Positions 43,821 through 55,850 of a stretch of 64,000 nucleotides of DNA are shown one piece after another (position 1 is the stretch's first letter; every line of letters begins with the position of its first letter). The position numbers and the translations under genes are program-made. Under the pieces are notes generated by a model. The model ran no database searches. It was given only the letters and a program-made list of their open reading frames with translations, and was not told the origin of the DNA. The DNA comes from Selaginella moellendorffii (taxonomy: Eukaryota > Streptophyta > Lycopodiopsida > Selaginellales > Selaginellaceae), in assembly GCF_000143415.4 (NCBI RefSeq), contig NW_003314271.1:1-64000 (forward strand), read 5' to 3'.

Positions 43821-45240
43821 TCGCCACCTCCATCTGAACGAGAACGTTTGAGCTGCTTGCCCGTTTGATTTTCCGCAAGGGATTTGAAAACCTCGAGTTT
43901 TTCCAGAGCTTGTGATTTTGATGCCAGACAGAAAACAAAGATTTTTCTGTCGTGATCATCAATGAAACTCATGAAAAACCATGAACCTCCATAAGGGCCC
44001 CAAATGTCACTATGAACAAGTTCTAGTATTTCAGAGCCACGTCGTGCTCCTCGCTTTGGAAAAGGAAGCTTGTGTTGTTTCCCAAGCTGGCAACCATCGC
44101 AAAAGGAAAGTTTTGCAGTGGTTGTGAACTGGGAATCAAGGCCTTTGACAAGTCTGTCCGTCGTGAGCTGAGCAATGCGCCGTGTGCTCGCATGTCCGAA
44201 ACGGCGATGCCACAGCTCAAGCTCGTCCAGGGTAGAAGCCATGAACGTGAGGAACTGATGAGGGCGTTCAACCACTTCAGCAGCTCGTATTGGCTCCATA
44301 CAAAGCTTGTATAGACCTTTCCCAGCTTGTCAAATGCCAACAAATCCTAAGTCACCCGCGGGAGTGAGCAAAATGCATCCAGATTTGCCGAAACGAATGT
44401 CAAATCCAGATTCAGTGAGTTGGCCGACAGAGAGCAAGTTCGCACTTAAGTGTTGGAACAAGGTATACATCATGAATTGTGGTGCTAAAACCACTCTCAC
44501 GTTTGAGCAAGATGGTACCTCGACCAGTGACCTGGAGCTGTCTTCCATCCCCTACTGCAACTGTGGCTGGTGGATCAACATCTTGGAGCGTCTTGAACCA
44601 CTGAGCGTCGTGCGTCAAGTGATCCGTCACTCCTGAATCAAAGAAAAACGTTTCTTGATTTTTAGATGCGAGAGTGAACGTACTGAGCCAAAAGCTGTTG
44701 CATCAGCTTGATGAACCATCAATGCCTTAGCATTCGTCTTCAGTCATTTCTCTGGGTATTTGAACCAACAGTTGTGTTCAGCATGATTCGTTTTCTTGCA
44801 ATGTGGGCAAGGGTTGAATTTTCTGGTTGTGCTGGAAGAACTCCGACAGTTTCTTCTTGCTTGGCCGAGCTGTGGTATTGTAGGAAGAAGTCTCACTCTT
44901 TTCCATCGTTTTTCGTCGCAAGGCAGTGTTGTGTAACGCTGTCGTGACTTCTCGCTAGGAAATTTGACCACCGGGGACTGTGGGTTGAAGCGACTGGATG
45001 GTTGTATCGAAGGTGGAGGGGAGCAAGCTGAGGAGATGCTCATATTCCTCAGCTTCATCCATCTGTGCGCCCACAGCAACTAGGTCGTCCAAGATTTGTT
45101 TGATGACAGCAACATGGTCATCGGCCTTGGACATTGCCATGGAGTAGAGCTTTTGGTGAAGATGCATGCGATTAGCGGGTGTCTGCTGCTCATGAATTGC
45201 TGTAAGGGTTGCCCACACCTCACATGCTTTTGTGCAATGT
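43796..45240 (-). mobile_element. Ty1/copia retrotransposon fragment (gag to integrase), decayed
   Basis: In minus order: gag (UBN2-type) with MHLHQKLYSMAMSKADDHVA and LLSLLPSTFDTTIQSL; a CCHC zinc knuckle CPHCKKTNHAEHNC; a protease-like DSGVTDHLT and VGDGRQLQVTGRGTI, LLSVGQLTESGFDIRFG; GAG-pre-integrase LWHRRFGHASTRRIAQL, CDGCQLGKQHKLPF; and integrase start ELVHSDIWGPYGGSWFFMSF. The frame changes several times and the element stops at about 43,800 within the integrase. Reverse transcriptase is missing here. Clearly copia by domain order. Confidence 0.9.
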
Positions 45241-46082
45241 GATACTACTCAAAAAGTTTCGTGTGTGTAAGGCTTGGAAAACCTTGCCAAGGGCTTTGCA
45301 ATTAATCACAGCCCATTTGTCCTGTCCTGCTCGTCTTGGGGAGCTGTTCAAGGTCTTTGTGGGGCATAGTCACACCCCATAGCCTTTGTTCATTCAGGTA
45401 GCATTTGATGTGAATGTGTTTAAAATGTATAGTAGGGTGGTTATGGTTAACTATTTTAAGGCATAGTTTAGCTTTTGCTTACATGCTTATTTTTATTTTG
45501 TGGTTTAAGTTTAATTTCTATACCATGCTAGATTGATATTTTATATGGGCCATTAATACACTGAAATAGTCATTTTGCTCCATTTTACATGCTAATTATA
45601 ACATTAGGATGCTAAAAACTTTAGAACTGTTTAATGTCATTCCACATTCTTATCCCTTTTCTCCTTGTGAACACTTTTTGTGCTTTAGTTCTTTTGTTCT
45701 TTAACTGCAAGTTTGGGAATTTAACTTTATTCTTTCATTTAGTGGCCTATAGCCCTAAAATTTAAATTTTGCTCAGCTATATGGCATATATTTCCAAATG
45801 GAAAAATCACCTAAAACTCAAGTTTTGCTACGGCCAAGGCTCCTCCTAAGGATTTTGGGCTTGGAATCTCATTGGACAAATGGCATATATTTCCAAATGG
45901 AAAAATCAGGGATGAGAAGGGAGGGAGGGGGAGAATTCATCACCTTTGAAGGCTACTTAACCAAACAATCAATCTCCTTGCCCTAATTCACCTTGTTTTG
46001 CTGTGTGCATTCTGATGCATCCTATGCTACTCTCTCTATCTCCTCATCATTCTAAATTATACTCCTCTGATACCATGTTATG
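45241..46082. other. AT-rich non-coding stretch, probable copia 5' region
   Basis: No gene. An 18-base word (TGGCATATATTTCCAAATGG) occurs twice, near 45,781 and 45,881. Next to 46,065-46,080 a minus-strand TGGTATCAGAGGAGTA resembles a copia primer binding site. Confidence 0.45.
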
Positions 46083-46700
46083 ATGTTCAATTGAGATTGA
46101 ATTGTTGAGCTTGAAATTCACAACATGGTATTAGAGGAGTATGATCTAAGATGACAAGGAGACCGGAGAGAGTAGCTTAGGATGCATCAACATGCTCATG
46201 CAGCACACACAAGATGAATTAGGGCAAGGAGATTGATCACCATGTTTGTGAACAATCATGCCAAGGTCTCTGTCTGGGATAGGCTTGGGCCACACCAAGA
46301 GGGTGCAGCCAAAAATTGGAAGCGCAATGGGCAAAATGCCAAGAAAAAGAAGGACAAGAAGCACAAGGATAATAGCTTTTGTAATATTTGCAAGAAACCA
46401 GACTTGTAGTCATCTTTGTATTTTTGGCTATGCTTTTGTCACCAAGAAGCATGGCACCAAACTTGAAGATTGCAGCGTGAAGGCCATTCTCATTGGCTAT
46501 GGTGACTAGAAATGAAGGCTTACAAGCTCTACAGCCTTTCTAGTTCAAAGATCTTTCACAGTCATGATGTGATCTTTGATAAGTCTTAGACTTTATGCTA
46601 CTCACAATCTTCCCACAGCAATCAAGCCCCCAATCAAGTGTCAATAGTTTGTGGCAATTGACAGTGATGGAAAAGAAGACATCTCTACTTCTAGGCTCTT
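46083..46700 (+). mobile_element. Second Ty1/copia fragment, opposite orientation
   Basis: Plus-strand TGGTATTAGAGGAGTA near 46,124 mirrors the minus-strand site at about 46,065. Downstream, 46,258-46,600 reads HGTKLEDCSVKAILIGYGD and then MKAYKLYSLSSSKIFHSHDV, IFDKS, the copia integrase C-terminal region. Stops and frameshifts throughout. Confidence 0.75.
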
Positions 46701-47000
46701 GTTTATTTTTTCACAGCTACCATCGTCTCCTTTGTAGACAGAGCTAATCGGCTTTCAGTTTTCATGAAGGAAAACTGGATGAAGAATTGCTGAGAGCTGC
46801 CGTCAGCAAGAGACCCCCACAATGATCACCACAGCATGCCAGCATCATTGCCGGAGTATTGTGGACCTAATCATCGTTTGAGCCAAATGAGCGCGATCCA
46901 TGCCCAATATTATGGGAGATTTCTAGGTTTTTCCGGGGATCTAGGGAACCCGGTGGCTGTTCTCCCGGTTTGTTGTGTCTACAAGCTCTCGTTTTTCTCT
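46690..47000 (+). pseudogene. Receptor-like kinase fragment, copy IV
   Basis: Matches 58,150-58,260 and neighbours (TTTATTT.TTCACAGCTACCATCGTCTC and GGCTTTCAGTTTTCATGAAG) but in shuffled order; no intact kinase motif. Confidence 0.5.
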
Positions 47001-47221
47001 CTTTTTCTTTAGGGAATCCTCGTGGATTGTCCATCCAAGCTGCTGCTTTCTTGGTTTGTTGTGTTTCGGGAGGTCAAGAAGGCCGAATCTCAAGGAAACG
47101 GCCAAAGATTCCCCTGTCTAACTGTGCAAGCTTGTTTTTTTTCTCTTGTCTTTACTGAGTTTGCCGGTGCAGGTTTGTTGTTGAGTTTCGTCTCTTAGCT
47201 CCGGTGTGAACGCCTTTTCTA

Positions 47222-47830
47222 GTGATGAAGACCAGATCATCTCCAGGAATTCTCTGAGGTGTGTAGTGTTTTAAACTGGATGGATTTGATCTTTTCCTGT
47301 TTTTCTTTGTTTAAGGGGGTATCTATTAAGTGAAAACTACATATTCATATGTAGCAGTTAAAAAAGTAGACAGAGAGCATGGAGGATATCCCATGGATAG
47401 GTTTTGCTATGAAAGAAATATAAGCTTTATATTTGTCTCGGGTTTTGTAATATTGTTTTTCTTTGTGTAATTTCTAGGGACAAAGGGCCTACTTTCTTCG
47501 GCTTGAGGATATGCCTGTGAAAGTAATCTTTCCCCCTTACTTAAAGGGCACATGCTTGGAGGAGGCATAATAGGCATATTAACGGAAGAAATTAAATATC
47601 TGGTTTCTACCAGATGGTGCTAAAGCAGAATTTAGTAAAGCAACCAAAGGTGTGTTCTGAGTCATTGTTGGACGGTAAGTTTTCTTTTGTTTCTTTTCTT
47701 TAGTTTTAGTCTTTTCTTTTTTAGGAATTCTAACTTGGATAGCATTCCAGCTGCAATCAACAATCTATTTCTTTTTATTGCCTTCTGGACAAGTTTGACG
47801 ACGGACCGGTGATAGACTAGTTTATCATAA
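47222..47830 (+). pseudogene. Family B gene, copy IV, broken
   Basis: Same exon order as copies II and V, but stop codons follow CLEEA in the third exon and other changes disrupt splicing. Clearly non-functional. Confidence 0.8.
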
Positions 47831-48714
47831 AGTATTCTTTTTTATAAATGCGAAGCTTTTTTGTACAGATCGCAGCTATTATAAGTTTAAGATAGTCGAA
47901 AGAGTCTTTTTGATAAATAATATATAAGAGTTTCGATGCTATAATTGCTTTGATGATAGCTCACTTTGAGAACTTATATTGCCTTTTTCCCAATGGTTAT
48001 CATCTCGGCTTCGCCTTGTCCTACTAAAGTTAGTGCTGGCTCTGGGAACATGAACCACCATGGAACTCCCAGGATGGAATTGAGGAGCTCGTCACTCGTG
48101 TTCTTCTATTTTGCCGTGTGAAGCATTGGACAACCTTTAACTCAGCTCAAGTATGACAATGGTGCACCATGAAACTCATCTTGAATTAAAACTCAAAAGT
48201 TCCTTAAGACTAAAGGCAAACGACTGCTGGATCTCAGGCCCAGGATTGCCTTGGTAAACTTGGTTTTGAGAAAAAATTAATGCTTTCTGAGATCAAGTCA
48301 TAGTTTAAGCGCTTTATTAAGGTTAACTTGCTAGAGTTTGTTCTTTTGCAAGAGGTAAATGAAAGTCTTCAAAAACTGCATTGGACTTCCATTCACTGAC
48401 GTTGACTTTGAGCTCTCAGGTCAGGTTCCCGAGTTTTCTTTTTTCTTTGTGAGACTCCTTTGATTTTGCTGCAGTGGTAAAAAACTGTGGAAAGCATAGG
48501 AAATCATCAGGTAGTGGTAGGCCATAGGAGGAACGATCTAGTTGTTTATGTTTGAGGGATTTGCAAAAGCTTCCCACAATATTTGTTGCTCAAGGATATT
48601 ATCTATCCATCGTTTATAATCTTGTGGTGCCCAACCTCGAAGCATGTGACAAATGAATGCAAGTGTTTGTGAAATTTGCTAATACGAAAGAACAAGGATT
48701 TACTTTGGCATTGA

Positions 48715-50498
48715 TCAAATTCGCGAGAATAGTTCTTGGATGCTGCCCTTCTGGACGTCACCCGCGCATATCTGCGAGAAAGAGCTTCCACTGTTCTAAG
48801 AGAATCCTCGTCTGATCAGCAAGACATTTACCTCCACGATTTTCTCTGAGGCTTCCGGGACCACGATCGCTTCCACGCAAACTTCAGCGACCTGATCCAC
48901 GAGCCGCAAGACCTTTTAGATGCATGCTGTCCTGCTAGAGTTTCTTACCTTTGATCGACTGATACCACCTATGAAGAGCGAGTCGGCTGGCGTCATGACG
49001 AGAGCCTCATCCTGGAACAAAAAGAAACGTTATCTCTAAGAAACTTAGGAGAGAATAGCAACGTTTACAGCGGGTGCGTTCTCTCGTAGACCAGCAGGCC
49101 TTACGATAGTGTACTCAAGCCCCGAGCGTTGCAAAGCTCTGCCTGCCTTTTCCTGAGGAAGGATAAAACGAGTGAGACAACATTCTTGCGAAGTTAAAGC
49201 TTGTTTCGCTTACCACCACAGAATGGGGATTATCTGGAGGAATGACGAGAATCGACGTAACCAGTATAAACTGCGAGTTAAATGTCAGTCTGGATAGACA
49301 ATACTTTCCTTGCTACCTTTTTCACTTGTCCTTGGTTCTTGGCTGCCGAGATAAGGTTCACAACTCCTTCATACTCGATCTGGAAAAAAATCACTCAGTG
49401 TCAAAGAGAATGTGATTAACAACTTAAGAACCTGGTAAGTCTTCATAATATCCAGCGGCAAAAACTTCGTCCCAATGACACACACGACCGCATTACTGTA
49501 AAGCTTGCTTTAGACTGGAAGATGAGAAAGAGCCAAACGTACCTATCACCCAGTGCTTACTTGAGAGTTTCGTATTTACAAATGTCGCCACGGACAGCCT
49601 GCTTGTCCAGAAAGAAGACACGTTACCAGAAAACGCAGTGACACCAGCAGCACAAATTTCAACTTACAGTCACGTTGCCCTGCTCGTTGAATCGATTGGC
49701 CTTATCACTTTGGCACCTCCTTTCGAGAGCTTTTCCACCACGAGCCTGAGTTTAGAGAATCAAAACTTGGTTACAAAGGCAAAAACGAAAGAAAAAAGCA
49801 AGAACGGAAAAACGAACTCACGAACCTTCCAGTTCTTCCCGAGGCACCGGCCACGAAAACCTTGAGATCAGCAAACCGCCCTTGATCGTGCCGAGGTTGC
49901 TCCTTTGGTTCCGTGCCATCTTGATCGTGCCGGGGCTGCTCCTTTGATTTCTTACCATCTTGATCGTGCCGGGGATGCTCCTTTGATTTTGTGCCTTTAG
50001 ACGAATCCACGGGAGTGCTGCCAGAAACTTCTTTCGAGACTGCCTCAGCCCCAGCTTCTACGTTCTCTCTCAAATCTCCTCCCAAAGAAGAGATGCCCTC
50101 GAGCCGATCTCTCTCTTCTGACTCTTCCACTCCATCGTCAGCTTCGTTCTCCTCTCTCAAATTACCTGGCAAAGAAGAAACGGCCTCGGGCTCTTCCGAC
50201 TCCTCAACTCCATCCTCGCCATCATCCGACGCAGCATCCTCGTCGGAGATTTCTTCATCCAGCGCATTATCGAGCAAAGATTTCTCTTGCCGATCTTCCT
50301 CAGCCACGTTGGGAGTCGAGCTATCCAGGATGTGAGGCTGCCGGACGAGCTCTTCCTCCACCGGATACGCTTATTCAGGAGCTTCATATGCCCTGCACAG
50401 ACCGATGCGATCAACAACAGCCAAGACGCAAGAACAAGAGAAGAAAATTTCCACTCACGAGCTCGCCGATGCTTCGTCCGCGCCACAATCTTCTGCAT
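48715..50498 (-). CDS. Atypical SDR, NAD(P)-binding (Tic62/At2g34460-like), start damaged
   Basis: Extended-SDR oxidoreductase-like protein. After an acidic, Ser/Glu-rich region with three KEQPRHDQDG-type repeats comes the Rossmann start LKVFVAGASGRTGR (GxxGxxG). About ten exons follow: VVEKLSKGGAKVIRP, GDICKYETL, NAVVCVIGTKFLPLDIM, YEGVVNLISAAKNQGQVKK, FILVTSILVIPPDNPHSVV, LEYTIVRPAGLREN, ADSLFIGGISRSK, VAEVCVEAIVVPEASEKIVE, and the end ICAGDVQKGSIQELFSRI, stop at 48715. The first exon region starts MQKIVARTKHRRA and contains a hydrophobic helix (LASWLLLIASVCAGHM). A 10-base deletion at about 50,371 relative to the copy at 59.0 kb puts this start out of frame; the SDR frame then has no ATG before the Rossmann fold. 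The SDR part is otherwise clean. Confidence 0.8.
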
Positions 50499-50504
50499 AT
50501 CGCG

Positions 50505-50760
50505 CTTGGTGGTGGTGGTCTTGTTGATCAAAGGCCGGGAGTGCCGGTATGTGTTCGTCCCGGGATGGAGGACGGATATCTTGAGCCGGGCGGACGAGAT
50601 GAGTGAAGCTTGCGAGGACGATGTCTAGACGAAGCGGTGGTGATTTCTCCGTTGGCGTGGCACCAGCGGCTTGTAGAAAGTGGAAGAATTGAGGTGGCTT
50701 TTGAGGAGCTGGGTGGTGAAGCTGTATACAATCTTATGGCAAATGCTTGCTCGACCTGAA
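50505..50760 (+). pseudogene. PPR 3' tail relic
   Basis: About 250 bases match the last part of the PPR copy at 22,700-22,963 (GGTGGTGGTCTTGTTGATCA through the NACST-stop), with the same internal deletions, so it was copied from that pseudogene lineage. Confidence 0.9.
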
Positions 50761-50849
50761 AAGGTGTGATTTTTCCCAAGCAAATAGCTTGTATATCTAT
50801 CAAGAAGAATGCAACAACGAGCTTACGATCGCGAACTCCTTGATCTTTC

Positions 50850-53800
50850 TTACGCTGCCAGGCTCTTGGAGGCGATCTCAAACACATTCTCTGACAGGCC
50901 ATCGGTTTTAGCAATGCGTTCCAGTTGAGCCTACAAGGACAAAGTCACACACATTTGAGAAGAGAAGACCTGGAAAACAAACACTGCTTAACCTTAGCCA
51001 GCGATTGTCTGCCTTCATCAAAGCGTTTCCACCTCGACAATGACGATACCATTCGCGATGCCATCTGTGAGGACGAAGTTAAGATACGAAGAAACTGTGC
51101 TTGAGTTACCTGAGGATTCATTTTGTCCAACTGCAAAGTCACCTCTGCCAAAAACTCGTAGCCAGAGCCATCTTTAGCGTGAAAGTTGACAGCGGTCCGA
51201 CAGAAAGGACCGATCAGAGAATACACCTGTGTAGCAAGGGATGTTTTAGCTCCTGAGAAAGGTGATCTGAAACACGGAACCTTGTTTGGGTTCTTCATAT
51301 CGAAGGACGGATGATCTAGCAATCGCCTCATGTTCTTAACATTTCCAGGGATATCAGACATAGATTGTAACACCAGCCATTTGTTCACAACCTGCATGGT
51401 TTTGCTCAGTCTCCATGAAAAGAGAAGCAAAGGAAATTCTTACCAAAGTTTCGTCCTTCCACTGCTCGTAGAAGTTTGCCAAAGCTTCATCACGCACGTC
51501 CCCAGGATTCTGGCAAAGTGAAGAGAGGGCTGCAAATTGATCTGTCATATTTGTTGCGCTTTTGTATTCGTTCAAAGCAAGCTCAGTAGTGTCCGCCTCG
51601 TCCAGAGAGCAGAGGTAGTCTGCAAATCACGCACTCAACTCTAAGAGAACAACTATCAAGGAAGCGACTCACCGAGAGCGAGGTTTTTTAAGGATCTCCT
51701 GGCTTTGTTTTTGTGATCGAATGTGTAGTGCGGATCAGAACTTCGGTTTTCAGTCACCTGCATCAGAAAACGGATGTCATGGCAGAAACAAACACGATAA
51801 GTCTATACTCACAGTTTTCAGGAAATCTTGCTTCAGTTTCGACGCAAGCTCTCTTATCACGAATTTTCGGACAGTATGTACTGCATCTGGATCTGCAACC
51901 TCCATCAAGTCCATCAGTTCGCTTTCTCCAGGAAGTGTTAGTGCCTTTGCCACAAATTCCTGTAATATGTCCGTCAGCTAGAGCCTAGAAGCATGAGAAA
52001 AACATGCCTTATCTAACGAGGAATCGTTGAGAATACTGCGCATGCCTTCCACAAATGCGGATGGAACCGCGAGCTGTTCGTTTCTTTGTGCTTTCGGAAT
52101 AAGATCCAGCATAAGTTTTCTTCCCATCGTCTGTCCAGCCTCCCATCTGTTAAACTCGTCGGAGTCATGCGCGAGCAAAAAGAGCAAATCGTCATCCGTC
52201 ACAGTCGGCGTCACAAGGCGCACGGGAGCACTAAAGTTTCTTAGGAAAGATGGCACAGGTTTCTCAGGCAAATTGAGAAAAGTGAACTCTTGCTCTTCCT
52301 GGAAAAGTACACTGGTTAGAACACCAAAACCAAACAAGATGCACCCTCACCTTATCAACAACAACTACTGCTGTCTTTGCAGGTCCCCCCGCTGTGTCTT
52401 TCAATGACTTGAGTGATCCTCCATCAAGCAACTCGGTCAACACCATATCCTCGCCTTTTGAATTTAGCAGACCCACAGCCAATGGTATTAACGTCGGCTC
52501 CTTCACAGGTTGCCCAGGTGTAGAAGGAATTTCTTGCCTAAGGAGAAAATGCAGGAGAAATAAAGAATAGAAAGGCCACCTCTTACTTGCACTTTACAGT
52601 ATAGCTACGAGCTGCAGCATCATACGCTGTCGAAACAGTAAGAACGGGTGTTCCAGCTTGAGAATACCTGTAAGAACATGGTCAGGCAGGTGAACACTTG
52701 TGCATTAGCTTACCATCTCAAGAAAACTGAAAGATTGGCGGAATTAGCGTCTCGCATAGCAGCAAAGAAATCCTCGCAAGTTACAGCTTGTCCGTCGTGA
52801 CGTTCAAAGTACAAGTCCATGCCCTGTGCAACACCGTCTGCAAAGATATAAGAATACTGAACACAAACCTTCCGAAACCCATCTTTCCCAAGCAATGTTT
52901 GGTACATGCGAACCACTTCCGCACCCTTTTTATACACCTGTAGACATAGACGTAGAATTAAGACGCCTAACAATATCGTTTTCGAACTTCTTACCGTCAC
53001 TACGTAAATAGTAAGGACAGATAACAAAATGTCAGTCGCGGCAAAACTACAATTCTAAAGCTCATACCCGTATAGAAGTTGTCCATCTGCAAATAAGCTC
53101 TTTTTTAGTAAGAGTTTTTGCAAATGAGGAGTACCTTAATGTAAGAATGCGGACGGACAGGGTGCGCCATGGGACCAGCGTCCTATTGCGGACAACAAGG
53201 TCAGTGTGATTTGAGGAGAAAGAAGAAAAAAACCTCTGGTACCTCTGAGAATTGTGCTGTTCTGAGAAGAGCGACATCACCGATACGTTTGACAGGTCGA
53301 GAGCCCATGTCAGAAGAAAACTCCTGTAACTTGGCATTTCAGTACACAAAGAAACCAACGCAAAAACTATACGCACCTGATCCCTGAAAACTGTAAGACC
53401 CTCCTTCAGACTCAATTGAAACCAATCACGGCATGTCACCCTGTATTACATGACTATATCAGCTAAAGCAGTGACAATGCGACGACGTACCTATTCCCAG
53501 TCCAATTGTGGAAGTACTGCAAAGCAAACGTAGAGGTTAGCGGTTGTAGAACCTCTAATTCAGACCAACCTCATGACCGATCACACGCAAAATTGTCGCG
53601 TAGTCAACATCTGTAGCAGTTTCAGCAGACGCCAAAACAAGGTTCGAGTTGAATATCTGATACGAATAGAAAAATTAAGTGAATACAACAGCAAAAAAGA
53701 GACTCACATTCAAGCTCTTGTTCTCCATAGCACCCCTACACCGTGCATCAGTTACCAAAAACGAACAAAAACAGCATCTTACGTGTCGAAATCGGGAACA

Positions 53801-55325
53801 GCGACAATGTTAAACAGGTCAAGATCATACTCCAACCCATACACCTGTGCGAAGTTGAGATAAAAGAGACAGAGAGAGAAAAAAGACTTCTACTTACATC
53901 CTCATCCCACTTCATTGAAAGCTTGAGAGCATGCATAGCATGCTCTGTCTTTGGAACGTCTTGTGCAGGAGTCCAAATCCTCAGTTGAACATCCCTTCCT
54001 GAACGCGTTTTAAAAGTATCGTCTCTGGACGTGAGTTGCCCCGCTACCAAGGCAAAGAGGTAGCAAGGCTTTTTGAAAGGATCCTCCCACACAGCATAAT
54101 GAAATCCATTCTGACCACAGCACGTCAGGCTCTACACAATGCCAGTGAAGAAACAATGCCAACCTCGAGGTCGCCGGAGTCTATAAGGTTGCCATTCGAC
54201 AAAAGAACGGGACACTGTGCTTTGTCCGCTTCTATCCTGGTAGTGAACTTTGCCATAACGTCTGGCCGATCCTGTAATAGCTCGCCAGAATGTCAGCCAA
54301 ACATTGTCACAAAAAAAGACCTGATAAAAGGTTATTTTTCTAAAACCTTCAGCTTCGCATTGTGTACAAAACATGCCGCTGGAAGACTTGTAGAGCCCCT
54401 GTTGGAGAAAAAAAAAATAACCATACTAAAAAACTTGATCCCACTTACTTCGAGAGACAAGTTAGTCTCCGGGTGTATCTCAGAGCCAATCTCTAAATCA
54501 AAAGGCTGAACAGGAAGTGACTTCAACGTCAGATGACGGCTGGTCAGCTCAACTTCTTCCAGCTTCCGTTCTTCGCCGTTGATTTTAACAAAGAGAAGTT
54601 TCACGTCGCGACCATCCAAAACCAATGGCGGGCTTTCACCTGCATGGCTTCTGGTTAATGACTACCAAGATAGCGAACGAAACAACGAAAGTGGAAAAAG
54701 AAAATACTTGAGTTTCTCGGCAAAACCCGGATCTTAGACACCACGGTTGTCTTTTTCTCAGACAGAACAAATTTCAGCTCGACCTGGGTGGAAAAAACGA
54801 AATCAGCATCCAAAATCCACACGGTGCGTTACCGTGTCAAAGTGATAGCCAGTGGGCTTGTAATCCTTCAAAAAAATCTCCTTGGGAGCCTCCTTGACAG
54901 CCATCTCTTCAGCTACAGGAGAAACACTCGCTGTGGAGAATTGGCTAGACCCTGCAAAAGCACGCTACAGTTCACGACATGTGTTAGTCCGTAAGATTCA
55001 CGAAAATGAAAGAAAAAACAAGTACCGGCAATTTCAATCAGCTTCCGCGCACGCAACCAAGTTCCTACATGATGAGAACCATAAACAATGCTTGAAACAT
55101 CTACCTTGAATTTCGAAGACAAGGCAAACGCGGAACTGGATTTACAGTACCGAGTGAAGCACCTTGCCTGCAAAAGCACGTAGCAAATTAGAGGAAGTAA
55201 AATTGACATGAAAAGGAAGAACCGAGAGAGAACAAAAAGAAGAATCTGAAGCAAGAGGAAATAAAGCACCGGGAAAGCTCGAAACTAAGCCCTGGTCTCT
55301 GGCAAGGCGCCACGACGGTGGCCAT
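50850..55325 (-). pseudogene. Aminopeptidase N, copy 2, first exon damaged
   Basis: Near-identical to copy 1 across its whole length, with all catalytic exons ([22 protein letters not shown]) present. Relative to copy 1 it has a 37-base deletion in the first exon (at about 55,280) that shifts the frame before the first splice site and removes half of the probable transit peptide. It also has two in-frame deletions downstream (6 and 12 bases) and substitutions beside the active site (the residue before VIGHE is Arg instead of Gly; FNMG reads FDTG). Start from a downstream ATG cannot be excluded, so it could still make a cytosolic enzyme. Confidence 0.75.
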
Positions 55326-55540
55326 TTCTCCTCTAAAACCCCTAAAATCCAAAGACACAACACAGGCAGCTCCATTCTTTTAGAATCTCTACTGCTGGAG
55401 ATCATCAAAGCACGAATGCGCTGCGCACAAAATCGCGAAAAACCTCACCCGATCGGCGCCCACGCCCAGCGCCTCGAGCAAATATTATCGCTCGCCTCTT
55501 TTAGGTCAACACGGCACTAAAAGTTAGATAACGTTTCTTT

Positions 55541-55850
55541 TTGTTTCAGGATGAGATGAGGCCAGCCGACTCGCTCTTCATAGGTGGTATCAGTCGATCG
55601 AAGGTGGAAAGCATGCATCTAAAAGGTCTTGCGGCTCGTGGATCAGGTCGCGGAAGTTTGCGTGGCAGCGATCGTGGTCCCGGAAGCCTCAGAGAAAATC
55701 GTGGAGGTAAATGTCTTGCTGATCAGACGAGGATTCTCTTAGAACAGTGGAAGCTCTTTCTCGCAGATATGCGCGGGTGACGTCCAGAAGGGCAGCATCC
55801 AAGAACTATTCTCGCGAATTTGATCACTGCCAAAGTAAATCCTCGGTCTT
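55541..55850 (+). pseudogene. SDR 3' exons, duplicated fragment
   Basis: Plus-strand copy of the last three SDR exons (ADSLFIGGISRSK; VAEVCVEAIVVPEASEKIVE; ICAGDVQKGSIQELFSRI-stop) fused to the aminopeptidase copy 2 promoter at about 55,528. The exon start differs by a small rearrangement (GATGAGATGAGG). Confidence 0.85.

Noticed and set aside
50340-50361. Start of the SDR protein at 50,361
   Set aside because: The codon is GTG, not ATG, and a stop lies just upstream in that frame; not a credible eukaryotic start.
55600-55790. Apparent RGG-rich peptide (ARGSGRGSLRGSDRGPGS) on the plus strand
   Set aside because: The other frame, with two short introns, gives the normal SDR C-terminus, so the RGG reading is a shadow frame.
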